A stretch of 64,000 nucleotides of DNA from Salibacterium aidingense DSM 18341 (lineage in GTDB: Bacteria > Bacillota > Bacilli > Bacillales > Marinococcaceae), in assembly GCF_000429685.1 (NCBI RefSeq), contig NZ_AUCI01000013.1, forward strand, positions 1 to 64,000. The letters run 5' to 3'. A program made the translations under genes and the position numbers. Below, piece by piece: positions 51,943 to 60,517 of this stretch; position 1 is the stretch's first letter; each line of letters starts with the position of its first letter. The notes under the pieces were generated by a model. That model was not told the DNA's origin. It saw only the letters and a program-made list of their open reading frames with translations, and ran no database searches.

Positions 51943-52617
51943 CTATCCCTTCCAGAGATTCCACGGATAGTCGTTTGGGGGATTGGAATGTATTTTTATT
52001 TCTTCTTTTTTTGTTGGATGCTCGATTGCGAGGGTATGAGACCATAAAGCAATTTGCTGCCCCGGCTGATTAACGTCGGTTCCATACTTTTGATCCCCGT
52101 ACAGCGGACAGCCGCGTGAAGCAAACTGGACGCGTATTTGGTGAGGTCTGCCTGTATGAAGCCGGATGGAAAGAAGGCTTACATTGTTGCTGCTGGCAAT
52201 TGTTTCATATTCCAATACTGCTTTTTTCGCCTGTTTATGGGTCGAGCCTGCAATACTCACTTTATTTTTGTGCCGGTCCTTGACCAGGTAATCTTCCAGC
52301 GTATCATGATATTTCGGCGGCTTGCCTCGTACCACAGCCAAATAATGTTTTTGCATGGCATTCCTGCGGATGGCATCAGATAACCGAGATGCGGCTTTTG
52401 ACGTTTTTGCAAACACCATCACCCCGCCGACGGGGCGGTCCAGCCGATGGACAAGGGCCAGGTAAACGTTACCCGGCTTCTGGTAGCGAATCTTTAGATC
52501 TTCTTTCAGGAAACTCAGTAAGTCCTTATCCCTGGAATTGTCTTCTTGGACCGGCATGTTCACCGGTTTTTCTACAAAAAGTAAATGATTATCCTCATAA
52601 AGAATAGGAACGGTCAT
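51943..52617 (-). CDS. RluA-family RNA pseudouridine synthase
   Basis: A 224-aa enzyme that converts specific uridines in rRNA or tRNA to pseudouridine. The catalytic Asp is in LVHRLDRPVGGVMVFAKTSK (about residues 57-76); other family blocks are ILYEDNHLLFVEKPVNMPVQ at the N-terminus and LHTGRPHQIRVQFASRG near 160. There is no S4 domain, so it belongs to the short RluA-type group with tRNA or unknown RNA targets. It lies alone on the minus strand. Confidence 0.92.
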   Translation of the reverse strand: MTVPILYEDNHLLFVEKPVNMPVQEDNSRDKDLLSFLKEDLKIRYQKPGNVYLALVHRLDRPVGGVMVFAKTSKAASRLSDAIRRNAMQKHYLAVVRGKPPKYHDTLEDYLVKDRHKNKVSIAGSTHKQAKKAVLEYETIASSNNVSLLSIRLHTGRPHQIRVQFASRGCPLYGDQKYGTDVNQPGQQIALWSHTLAIEHPTKKEEIKIHSNPPNDYPWNLWKG

Positions 52618-52992
52618 CGCTGATAAAACCCCTTTAGATTATTCTATCCCCATCATGATAACATAGCACATTCCCTGCTCCAGAAAAGCACTTATTTTCG
52701 GAAGATTCGTATCTCCTGATCCCCCTTTGTCTCATGTCGAGAGGGGCCGGGACAATTTATTCTATTGATATTTTGTAAAAAAGATAAAGGTTGTTTAAAT
52801 TGTAAGAAAATTCTTGTTTATTTTAATTTCTCTTCGTAAAATGAGGATAGTATCGCTTTTATGCTCTCTCACCATAGGCAGGGGGGTGTTAGGAAGGCAG
52901 TAAATAATACTATTACAATGCCGGTACAAACGAGAAGGGTCATGGTACATAGGCAGCTGCAGAGAATGAATCGATGGGGAGGATTTATATTC
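52618..52992. other. Upstream region of the SLH 5'-nucleotidase gene
   Basis: About 375 bases. The divergent RluA promoter must lie near 52640. A sigma-A-like promoter for the nucleotidase is at 52814-52842. The leader between the promoter and ATG 52993 is about 145 bases and contains an in-frame extension from 52861 that I consider untranslated because the ribosome site GGGAGGATTT sits at 52978-52987. Confidence 0.5.
52814..52842 (+). promoter_or_regulatory. Sigma-A-like promoter of the SLH nucleotidase gene
   Basis: TTGTTT (52814-52819), 17 bases, then TAAAAT (52837-52842). Four of six bases match consensus in the -35 hexamer and five of six in the -10, with the optimal spacing, in a very AT-rich stretch. 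Confidence 0.55.
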
Positions 52993-55206
52993 ATGTATTC
53001 AACGAAAAGCTTTTGGCAAAAAGGATTTTCCGTTACTGCTCTTGCCGCAGCAGTTTTTATTATAATACCGGAAGCAAATACAGCAGCGGCAGATGGGTAT
53101 ACCGATGTGGAAGAAGGGGACACTCACTATGAATCTATTCTTTCACTAACGGAGCAGGGAGTGATTCGGGGGTATGAAGATGGCACATTCCGCCCCTGGG
53201 ACGACGTGAAACGTCAGCATGCAGCGGTAATGCTGACAGAAGCGGCTGATTTGGAAACACCGGAACATATAGATGAGGTGCTCGAACGGTATGAAGACGT
53301 CGGTCCGGATCACATGTATGCCGACGAAATCGCAGCAGTGACAGAGGCCGAAATCTTTAAAGGAAACAACGGGGAATTTCAACCAGGGAAATCTATTACC
53401 CGGGAGCAGACCGCTTCCGTGCTCGTACCAGCGTTAAATCTGGAAGACTATGATACATCGGAAGAAGACGTTGACATTCAGCTGAGCAATGTGCATGCCT
53501 CTCATCAGGAAAACGTACAAACCCTGGCCGATCTCGAACTGACCACGCAGCTGGATGATTTCCGGCCGAAGGAATCGCTGGCACGCGGCGCGTTCTCGAC
53601 ATTTCTGCATCGTTCCCAGCAGCTGGACGAACAGGATGAGGACACGGGGGGCGAGGACACAGAAGACGTGGAATTATCGATAATGCACACCAATGATACC
53701 CACGCCCACCTGGATAACGTCGCTCAACTAACGACAGCGGTGGAAAATTTCCGGGAAGAACACCCTGATTCCTTATTATTGAGTGCGGGTGACGTGTTTT
53801 CCGGGACGTTGTATTTCAACGAGTTCGAAGGGCAGGCCGACTTGGAATTTATGAATCTCATGAATTATGATATGATGACCTTCGGCAATCATGAATTTGA
53901 CCTCGGCTCCAGAGAAGAAGGCCATCAGGCACTGGCTGATTTCATCACCGGGGCTGAATTTCCTTTGGTCAGCTCCAACGTAGACGTTACCAATGATGGA
54001 AATCTCAGCGGCCTGTTTCATGATGAAATGGCAGAAGAGCCGGAAAATGGGGAAATCTACAATAGCATTGTGAAAGAAGTGAACGGAGAAAAGGTCGGCA
54101 TTTTCGGTCTGACAACAGCGGAGACCGCCGAGATTTCCAGTCCTGCAGATGTGGTGTTTGAAGATTATATTGAAGCCTCGCGGGAAGCGGTGGAGCAGTT
54201 TGAAGCACAGGGAATTGACAAAATTGTGACACTGACCCACATCGGTTACGACGATAACCCTGATTATGATAACGACCTGCAGCTGGCCGAACAGGTAGAG
54301 GGCATTGATGTCATTGTTGGCAGTCACACCCACACGGCCCTTTCAGAACCGGATGTTGTGGAAGGCGAGAGCGGTGAGCCGACGGTTATTGTGCAGGCTT
54401 CCCAATATGGCGAATTCCTCGGCACCTTGAATGTAACCTTTAATGAAGAAGGGATAGTAACAGAACATCATGGTGAATTAATTGAAATCGGGGAACAGGA
54501 AGCGGATGAAAAGGCAGCGGCCCTTCTTGATGAATATGCTTCCCAGGTGGAGGAAGTGAAAAATCAGGAAAGCGGCGGTACTGCAGCAGAAGCGCTCCCT
54601 AATCCGCGCCTCGGCAACGGGGATGACACCAGTGTAAGAAACAGTGAAACGGCGCTTGGCAACCTGATTACAGACGGTATGCTGGCAAAAGCCAAAGAAT
54701 TTAATGAAGAAACGACGGCTGCGCTCCAAAACGGGGGAGGCATCCGTACATCCATTGACGAAGGGCCCATTACTATTGGAGAAATTTTAACGGTTCTTCC
54801 GTTTGGAAATACGCTGGCTACCATGGAGTTAACGGGAGCGGAACTGAAAGAGGCTCTCGAGCACAGTGTGAGCCAGGCTCCTGAAGAACACGGCGGCTTC
54901 CTTCATGTGAGCGGCATCCAGTTCACATACGACAGCTCCAAGGAACCTGGTAACCGGGTAGAGACGGTGGAAATAGAACAGGACGGGGACTATACCCCTC
55001 TTGATGAGAATGAAGAGTATGTGATCGCGACAAATGCGTTTACGGCCAAAGGCGGCGATGGTTACGATGTCTTCGCCAAAGCCTATGACGAAGGGCGGGT
55101 CACGGATTTAGGACTCGCCGACTGGGAGAACCTGCGTGACCACGTTGCAGAACTTGGAACGGTGGATCCAGAAATAGAGGGACGTATCGTCGACGAACAA
55201 CAGTAA
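52993..55206 (+). CDS. Cell-surface 5'-nucleotidase with N-terminal SLH repeats
   Basis: A 737-aa exported enzyme. The signal peptide (VTALAAAVFIIIPEANTAAA) is followed by three SLH repeats to about residue 200 (GYTDVEEGDTHYESILSLTE, GYEDGTFRPWDDVKRQHAAV and more), an acidic linker, and a UshA-like metallophosphatase (LSIMHTNDTHAHLDN near 225, FGNHEFDLGSREEG near 300, GSHTHTAL near 440) with its C-terminal nucleotidase domain (NGGGIRTSIDEGPITIGEIL, then NAFTAKGGDGYDVFA). It would hydrolyse extracellular nucleotides at the cell wall for phosphate and nucleoside recovery. The SLH anchor at the N-terminus is less usual than a membrane or LPxTG anchor. The start is set by GGGAGGATTT. Confidence 0.92.
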   Translation: MYSTKSFWQKGFSVTALAAAVFIIIPEANTAAADGYTDVEEGDTHYESILSLTEQGVIRGYEDGTFRPWDDVKRQHAAVMLTEAADLETPEHIDEVLERYEDVGPDHMYADEIAAVTEAEIFKGNNGEFQPGKSITREQTASVLVPALNLEDYDTSEEDVDIQLSNVHASHQENVQTLADLELTTQLDDFRPKESLARGAFSTFLHRSQQLDEQDEDTGGEDTEDVELSIMHTNDTHAHLDNVAQLTTAVENFREEHPDSLLLSAGDVFSGTLYFNEFEGQADLEFMNLMNYDMMTFGNHEFDLGSREEGHQALADFITGAEFPLVSSNVDVTNDGNLSGLFHDEMAEEPENGEIYNSIVKEVNGEKVGIFGLTTAETAEISSPADVVFEDYIEASREAVEQFEAQGIDKIVTLTHIGYDDNPDYDNDLQLAEQVEGIDVIVGSHTHTALSEPDVVEGESGEPTVIVQASQYGEFLGTLNVTFNEEGIVTEHHGELIEIGEQEADEKAAALLDEYASQVEEVKNQESGGTAAEALPNPRLGNGDDTSVRNSETALGNLITDGMLAKAKEFNEETTAALQNGGGIRTSIDEGPITIGEILTVLPFGNTLATMELTGAELKEALEHSVSQAPEEHGGFLHVSGIQFTYDSSKEPGNRVETVEIEQDGDYTPLDENEEYVIATNAFTAKGGDGYDVFAKAYDEGRVTDLGLADWENLRDHVAELGTVDPEIEGRIVDEQQ

Positions 55207-55219
55207 ATAAGCGAGACGT

Positions 55220-55257
55220 AAAAAACCGGCTGGATGCTTCCATTCAGCCGGTTTTTT
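55220..55257 (+). terminator. Terminator after the nucleotidase gene
   Basis: Perfect arms AAAAAACCGGCTG and CAGCCGGTTTTTT around a 12-base loop, a textbook rho-independent terminator, 14 bases after the stop. The symmetric A and T tracts make it potentially bidirectional. Confidence 0.92.
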
Positions 55258-55344
55258 GCAGGAGAAAGCCTTATTGATTTGGGAGAATGTAATAGGGGGG
55301 AGAGAAAAGTAAGATTTATTGGGAAAAAACGAACTTATAGAAAA

Positions 55345-55391
55345 TTGACCTTTTAGGTAAATAAAGGTATGATAAAATTAACCTATCAGGT
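55345..55391 (+). promoter_or_regulatory. TetR promoter with two palindromic operators
   Basis: TTGACC (55345-55350), a 17-base spacer and TATGAT (55368-55373) form a near-consensus sigma-A promoter. Two copies of ACCT-N3-AGGT, at 55348-55358 and 55381-55391, overlap the -35 element and follow the -10 element. Their centres are 33 bp apart, about three helical turns, suiting two repressor dimers on one DNA face. Confidence 0.8.
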
Positions 55392-55420
55392 AAACAGTGC
55401 ATATGTATAAGGGTGGTATC

Positions 55421-56044
55421 ATGCTTCCAAAAATATTGAATCTGGAACCTAAAAGAAGGGATGCTATTTTAAATGCTGCATTAAAGGAATTTGCCCAAAA
55501 GGGATTTGACGATGCTTCGACTAATGCGATTGCCAAAGCGTCCGGGAATTCAAAGGCGTTAATGTTCCACTATGTACACAGTAAAAAAGATCTCTTTCTA
55601 TTCCTGTATGATTACTGTACGGAGATGATGAATAAAGAATATCTTGAGGTCATGAATTTTAACGAAAAAGATATTTTTGAAAAAATGCGCCAATCCTATC
55701 TTCTCCAGATTGAATTATTGCAAAAGCATCCCTGGATTTTTGAATTTATTCAGATGACGGCTGGCACTAAGTCAACGGAGATAAATAAAGAACTGGAAGG
55801 AAGAGTAAACGAAAAACAACCACTATGCCATGCGGCACTGTTTGATCTCGTGGATGAATCTAAATTTAAAGAAGGGCTGGACGTGGAAAGAAGCAAACAA
55901 ATTATTTTTTGGTCGAATATCGGTTTTTCAAATCAAATACTAGACGATATTAGAACGTCAGAATTCACGGAATTGGATGAGGACAAGATGGTGGCAGAAC
56001 TTGATGATTATCTTAATGAACTCCGGAAAATCTTTTACAAATAA
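55421..56044 (+). CDS. TetR-family repressor
   Basis: A 207-aa regulator. The TetR helix-turn-helix is at residues 5-55 (RRDAILNAALKEFAQKGFDD, ASTNAIAKASGNSKALMFHY, VHSKKDLFLFLYDY). The C-terminal ligand domain is typical in size but not diagnostic. The start at 55421 is chosen from GGGTGG five bases upstream. It probably represses its own promoter through the twin ACCT-N3-AGGT sites and controls the alpha/beta hydrolase gene that starts 25 bases after its stop. Confidence 0.9.
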   Translation: MLPKILNLEPKRRDAILNAALKEFAQKGFDDASTNAIAKASGNSKALMFHYVHSKKDLFLFLYDYCTEMMNKEYLEVMNFNEKDIFEKMRQSYLLQIELLQKHPWIFEFIQMTAGTKSTEINKELEGRVNEKQPLCHAALFDLVDESKFKEGLDVERSKQIIFWSNIGFSNQILDDIRTSEFTELDEDKMVAELDDYLNELRKIFYK

Positions 56045-56069
56045 AGTTATGGGAGGTATCGATACCGCA

Positions 56070-57002
56070 ATGAAAGAAAATACAAAGAAACACCAAGCTG
56101 ATAAGCTCAGTGGACCGCCGATTGGACGTTACTACGACGTGGAAGAGCGACGCTTGTTCCTTGACTGTTCTGGTTCGGGAAGTCCCTCTGTAGTGTTTTT
56201 ACCGGCTGCCGGTATGGTCGGACTTGACTATCTGAATATTCACAATAAAATTAGACAGCGTACAACATCAGTGATTTATGATCGAGCGGGAACGGGCTGG
56301 AGCGAACCGGTTAACCTGCCTCGAAGGGCCTCAGAGGTTACGGATGAATTACGCAATCTCTTGCAAACCGCCGGGGTGCCGGCTCCCTATCTGTTCGTCG
56401 GCCACTCGTTAGGTGGAATATACGCACGCCGGTACGCCCAGCGATTTCCAGACGAGGCGGCCGGGATGGTTCTTTTGGAACCGGCCCACGAAGACTTGCT
56501 CACCAATATGCCAAAATTAAAGAAACGCTACGTGTTTCAGCAGGTTTATCCTATCCTGCGGACACTCCTGACTTACAAGCGGACCTTTCGAAATTTATTC
56601 GAACAGATGCTTGCCGAGTGGCCGGATTCGATCCGGGAACCGCTGATTGAATATCATCTCCGGACATTAATGAAAACGATGAAGGAAAGGAAAAATTTAA
56701 ACAGTGAGCTTTATAACGAAGTACGTGAAGGAGGAGATATGCCCGATATTCCTTTGATCGTGTTCACAGCGATGGGGGTGGACCCATTCATGACTCCGAT
56801 GACAAGTAAATCATTCCTGCGTGACACGATGAACCCATTTAATACTGCTAAAAACGCAACTTACACAAAATTAGCAGACTCCGTTCCGCACGGGGAGCAT
56901 CGTATTCTCCCCAGCGCCGGGCATACCACGATCCACACAGATAGTCCAGACGAAGTGGTCGAAGCGGTCTGGCACTTACTCGATCGTGCAGGAAGTAATT
57001 AA
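56070..57002 (+). CDS. Alpha/beta hydrolase
   Basis: A 310-aa serine hydrolase. The nucleophile elbow GHSLGG (about residues 107-112) follows VVFLPAAGMVGLDYLNIHNK and VIYDRAGTGWSEP, the oxyanion and core blocks; Asp (LIVFTAMGVDPF region) and His (PSAGHTTIHTDSPDEVV near 290) complete the triad. GGGAGG lies before the start. Closest in layout to peptidase S33-like or haloalkane-dehalogenase-like hydrolases with unknown substrate. It is co-transcribed with the TetR gene, suggesting an inducible detoxification role. Confidence 0.88.
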   Translation: MKENTKKHQADKLSGPPIGRYYDVEERRLFLDCSGSGSPSVVFLPAAGMVGLDYLNIHNKIRQRTTSVIYDRAGTGWSEPVNLPRRASEVTDELRNLLQTAGVPAPYLFVGHSLGGIYARRYAQRFPDEAAGMVLLEPAHEDLLTNMPKLKKRYVFQQVYPILRTLLTYKRTFRNLFEQMLAEWPDSIREPLIEYHLRTLMKTMKERKNLNSELYNEVREGGDMPDIPLIVFTAMGVDPFMTPMTSKSFLRDTMNPFNTAKNATYTKLADSVPHGEHRILPSAGHTTIHTDSPDEVVEAVWHLLDRAGSN

Positions 57003-57022
57003 GTTAGCCCCTTCCCTTTTGG

Positions 57023-57057
57023 AAAGCTTCTTTCGGCAAAGCCGCAGCGAAGAAGCT
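57023..57057 (-). terminator. Hairpin between hydrolase and sspH ends
   Basis: AGCTTCTTTCG and CGAAGAAGCT pair around a GC-rich loop (GCAAAGCCGCAG). It lies between convergent genes, ten bases after the sspH stop on the minus strand, and may serve both directions. The T tract is short. Confidence 0.6.
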
Positions 57058-57066
57058 CTCTTTGTT

Positions 57067-57246
57067 CTATTGTTCTTCCAAGCTGGTCACGGAAACACTT
57101 TTAATGCTGTCGGGATTATCAAGGGAATGTATAGTAGCTACCCCAACTTGTTGATCCACATGTTCAATATAAACAGGCTCCCCGTCATATACTACGTTAG
57201 CCATTTCCGGGGAAGATGAAATTTCTTGTGCTCGTTGTGCATTCAT
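57067..57246 (-). CDS. sspH: H-type small acid-soluble spore protein
   Basis: A 59-aa protein beginning MNAQRAQEISSSPEMANVVY, then DGEPVYIEHVDQQVGVATIH and ending SVTSLEEQ, which matches the H-type SASP family of Bacillus (usual length 59 aa). The start at 57246 is eight bases after AAAGGAG. H-type SASPs are minor spore-core proteins made in the forespore under sigma-G. The gene is alone on the minus strand, convergent with the hydrolase gene. It is good evidence that the organism forms spores. Confidence 0.93.
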   Translation of the reverse strand: MNAQRAQEISSSPEMANVVYDGEPVYIEHVDQQVGVATIHSLDNPDSIKSVSVTSLEEQ

Positions 57247-57509
57247 TAGTCATTCTCCTTTATTATTTACTCCAAGATCTATCTTTTGCCGACCTTGTTA
57301 TCAACAATATTCTTTACGTCTGCAGCCAAATTTATGTATGGTTTGAGTATCACTTGTACAAACATAGGAGAACACTTGGGTCCTTAGTATGGATGATTTG
57401 TATTTTACTGCAGGTTTTTTGTTTTAATAACAGAATCTCCAAGAAAAACTGTTATAATAGGGACAATTGTTGATAGTTTTTACAGATAACATAATAGAGG
57501 TGATCCCTT

Positions 57510-58442
57510 GTGCTCGAGCTTTCCATCAATAATCTGGATCAATTAAAATCAGTATCTCACGCTTTATCTTCTGAAATCCGTCTTAAAATGATTCATCTAT
57601 TAAATCAGCGGACGATGAATATTCATGAATTAGGGGAAGCTTTGGAAATACCGTTGTCCACCGCGGCAGCCCATGTAAAAGTGCTCGAGGACGCCCTGCT
57701 TATTATTACAGAGCTGAGGCCGGCCAAACGGGGTGTGATGAAGGTATGTACCAGAAATTTTGATGATATACATATCCAGTTGAATAAGCCGCCGGAAAAC
57801 CCTGCGAAGCAGGAAGACTTTGTGACTGTAAACATGCCGATCGGCCAGTATGTGGACTTTGAGGTTTCGCCGACATGTGGAATGGCAAATGGGGACGGGG
57901 TGCTTGCAGCAGAAGACAACCCGGTCCATTTTTATGACCCGATTCGTACGGATGCCGAGCTGATATGGACAAGAAAAGGCTATTTTGAATACAAATTTCC
58001 AATTACTATTCCGGCAGATGCTGTGATTACAGAGATTCAACTTTCTGCTGAGGTTTGCTCTGAGGCCCCCAACTATGATCCCCATTGGCCTTCTGACATA
58101 TCCGTTTGGTTCAACGATGTGGAAATAGGTACCTGGACAAGCCCTGGTGATTTCGGGGACAGGCCGGGGCGGTTGAATACGGGGAGCTGGGGAAAAACAA
58201 CCAGTACGCAGTACGGGTTGTTAAAAACATGGAAGGTGAAAAAGGACAAAACCACCATTGATGATGTATTTCTGTCCCAGGTCACCGTGGATGATATAAC
58301 GATCGGGAGCAATTCTGTCTTACCCGTCAAAATTGGTATTAAGGACGACGCGGTGCATAAAGGCGGAATCAATCTTTTTGGGGCCGGGATGGGAGATTTT
58401 AACCAGGACTTAAATCTAAAAGTATTATTTACAAGAGCATGA
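57510..58442 (+). CDS. ArsR-type regulator with large C-terminal domain
   Basis: A 310-aa protein that starts at GTG behind AGAGGTGAT. Residues 1-90 are an ArsR-like winged helix (LDQLKSVSHALSSEIRLKMI, MNIHELGEALEIPLSTAAAH, VKVLEDALLIITE). The other 220 residues are beta-rich (FEYKFPITIPADAVITEIQL, HWPSDISVWFNDVEIGTWTS) and look like a sugar-binding jelly-roll rather than the usual short ArsR tail. Regulators of this layout are found beside glycosidase operons in Bacillaceae. TATAAT at 57453-57458 may be its -10 element. It stands directly ahead of the GH2/ABC operon, which it probably controls in response to a sugar. Confidence 0.82.
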   Translation: MLELSINNLDQLKSVSHALSSEIRLKMIHLLNQRTMNIHELGEALEIPLSTAAAHVKVLEDALLIITELRPAKRGVMKVCTRNFDDIHIQLNKPPENPAKQEDFVTVNMPIGQYVDFEVSPTCGMANGDGVLAAEDNPVHFYDPIRTDAELIWTRKGYFEYKFPITIPADAVITEIQLSAEVCSEAPNYDPHWPSDISVWFNDVEIGTWTSPGDFGDRPGRLNTGSWGKTTSTQYGLLKTWKVKKDKTTIDDVFLSQVTVDDITIGSNSVLPVKIGIKDDAVHKGGINLFGAGMGDFNQDLNLKVLFTRA

Positions 58443-58458
58443 ACATCCAATGCCCGAC

Positions 58459-58504
58459 AAAAGAGTTATTTTTTGTTCAGCTGCAAAAAAATAACTCTTT
58501 TTTT
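58459..58504 (+). terminator. Terminator after the ArsR-type gene
   Basis: AAAAGAGTTATTTTTT and AAAAAAATAACTCTTTT pair around GTTCAGCTGC, ending in a T run. It separates the regulator gene from the glycosidase operon, which has its own promoter. Confidence 0.85.
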
Positions 58505-58570
58505 CTATGTGATGGCATAGATTTTTATACAAGAAATATGTTTTAAAACAAGAAAGTAACAAAAGAACCA

Positions 58571-58599
58571 TTGACTCTTTTTTGGAGACCACGTATTCT
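58571..58599 (+). promoter_or_regulatory. Sigma-A-like promoter of the GH2 operon
   Basis: TTGACT (58571-58576), a 17-base spacer and TATTCT (58594-58599), about 60 bases before the GH2 start. No clear cre site or palindrome is recognised around it. Confidence 0.6.
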
Positions 58600-58659
58600 T
58601 AGATTAATTACTTTATTAAGTATTTTAAAAAAGATTGTTGAAAGAAGGAGTGCAGGGTT

Positions 58660-60429
58660 ATGAAGGAGGAAAACACACTTCCGCGAAAAGAGTATCCACG
58701 TCCTCAATTCAAACGAGATTCCTGGTTGAATCTAAACGGAACTTGGTCGTTTGCTTTTGATGACGAAAATGTGGGGGAGTCCAGCCAATGGATGAAAAAG
58801 AAGAGATTTTCGAAAGAGATCCTGGTTCCGTTTACTTACGAAACGGAAGCAAGCGGGATTGGGGATACAGAATTTCATCCGTATGTCTGGTATCAAAGAC
58901 CCTTTCAAATCCCCGCCGAGGAGGCCTCGAAGAAAACGATTCTGTGGTTTCAAGCGTCTGATTATCTCACGAAAGTGTGGGTGGATGGTCTTTATATAGG
59001 AGAGCATAAAGGGGGAAACAGCGCATTTTCATTCGATATTTCGAAAGCGCTTACAAACGAATCAGATCATGTACTCACCGTTAAAGTCGAGGATAGTCTC
59101 CGCTGCACCCAGCCGCGAGGCAAGCAGCGCTGGCGGGATGAAAATTTTGGCTGCTGGTATGTGCAGACGACTGGGATTTGGCAGACGGTTTGGCTGGAAT
59201 TTGTAAACGAAGCCAGCATTCAACATGTCAAAATGACTCCGGACATTGATACCAACAGTGTATCGTTTGATTATACTTTGTCTTCCCCAGTGAACAAAGA
59301 CTACACCGTAAAGACCACCATTATGTATCAAGGGCAGCCTTTGAAGCAATATTCGTTCACGCCCGATCGGAGAACGATGAGCATCAACATAGATATGTAT
59401 TCGGATATCAATGAATGGAAGGTCCTTTATTGGACGCCCGCTAAACCTCACCTTTATGATGTCACCTTTTCCTTATACAGAAACGATCAGGTGGTGGATC
59501 AAGTAGAATCTTATTTTGGGATGCGCAAGGTATCGATAAAAGACGGCCAGGTTTTATTAAATAATAGGCCGCTCTACCAGAAGCTGCTGCTCGATCAGGG
59601 ATATTGGAAGGATACCATGCTGACCCCGCCTTCGGAGGAAGCGGTCCTTGAAGATATTGAGAAGACGATCGACATGGGGTTTAACGGGGTGAGAAAGCAT
59701 CAAAAACTGGAGGATGAACGATTTTTATATTGGTGTGATAAAAAGGGGCTGCTGGTTTGGTCGGAGATGGCGGCGGCTTATGAATATACGGACGAAGCCG
59801 TAGCAACCTTCACGGAGGAATGGTTGGCTGTCATGAGACAGCATTATAACCACCCGTCCATCATTACGTGGGTGCCATTCAATGAATCGTGGGGAGTGCC
59901 CGCCATATTTCAGGATAAAAAACAACAGGCCTTTACAGAATCGATTTATTATTTATCAAAGGCGCTGGACTCCACCAGGCCTGTTATTGTCAACGACGGC
60001 TGGGAGCATACCGTGTCTGATATTATCACCCTCCATGATTATGAAGAAGCAGGCAGTGCCTTTTTTCAGCGTTATAGAGAGAAACAGCCAATTATTGCCA
60101 ATGAAATCCCGCATAACAAGGGAAAGTATGCGTTGGCCAAAGGATATGAATACAAAGGCCAGCCCATTATCATCAGCGAATACGGCGGTATTGCCTTTAA
60201 TGAAGGGAAAGGGTGGGGATACGGCCATCAGGTCGATACAGAAGATGAATTCCTGGCGCGTTATAAGGAGATCACCGAGGCAATAAAAGCCATTCCTTAT
60301 ATCGTTGGCTACTGTTATACCCAGACTACCGATGTTCAGCAGGAAATCAACGGACTGCTGAGAGAAGACAGAACACCTAAAGTGCCGCTTCAGAAAATTA
60401 AAGAAATCAACGATGCCGGGGCCAACTAG
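58660..60429 (+). CDS. Glycoside hydrolase family 2 enzyme
   Basis: A 589-aa cytoplasmic glycosidase with the three GH2 domains: sugar-binding jelly roll (about 10-180, RPQFKRDSWLNLNGTWSFAF, VWVDGLYIGEHKGGNSAFSF), immunoglobulin-like middle (to 285), and TIM barrel from 290. The acid/base Glu is in WVPFNESWG (about residue 411) and the nucleophile Glu in IISEYGG (about 507). There is no signal peptide, so it acts on imported oligosaccharides. It is shorter than LacZ and may be a beta-galactosidase, glucuronidase or arabinofuranosidase type; the substrate is not determined. It is the first gene of the ABC-transporter operon. Confidence 0.93.
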   Translation: MKEENTLPRKEYPRPQFKRDSWLNLNGTWSFAFDDENVGESSQWMKKKRFSKEILVPFTYETEASGIGDTEFHPYVWYQRPFQIPAEEASKKTILWFQASDYLTKVWVDGLYIGEHKGGNSAFSFDISKALTNESDHVLTVKVEDSLRCTQPRGKQRWRDENFGCWYVQTTGIWQTVWLEFVNEASIQHVKMTPDIDTNSVSFDYTLSSPVNKDYTVKTTIMYQGQPLKQYSFTPDRRTMSINIDMYSDINEWKVLYWTPAKPHLYDVTFSLYRNDQVVDQVESYFGMRKVSIKDGQVLLNNRPLYQKLLLDQGYWKDTMLTPPSEEAVLEDIEKTIDMGFNGVRKHQKLEDERFLYWCDKKGLLVWSEMAAAYEYTDEAVATFTEEWLAVMRQHYNHPSIITWVPFNESWGVPAIFQDKKQQAFTESIYYLSKALDSTRPVIVNDGWEHTVSDIITLHDYEEAGSAFFQRYREKQPIIANEIPHNKGKYALAKGYEYKGQPIIISEYGGIAFNEGKGWGYGHQVDTEDEFLARYKEITEAIKAIPYIVGYCYTQTTDVQQEINGLLREDRTPKVPLQKIKEINDAGAN

Positions 60430-60434
60430 AAAGA

Positions 60435-60459
60435 AGCAGCAATGAATACTATTGCTGCT
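60435..60459 (+). terminator. Small hairpin between GH2 and binding-protein genes
   Basis: AGCAGCAAT and ATTGCTGCT pair perfectly around a seven-base loop, followed by CTTT. The T tract is weak, so it may reduce read-through or protect mRNA ends within the operon rather than terminate fully. Confidence 0.5.
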
Positions 60460-60517
60460 CTTTACTAAATAGTCAAAACCTTTTCAATTGAACGAAAATG
60501 ATAAAGGAGGGGATGAG

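Noticed and set aside
57216-57473. Plus-strand frame of 85 codons beside sspH
   Set aside because: It overlaps the start of sspH and its control region on the other strand and has no start signal; hydrophobicity looks accidental.
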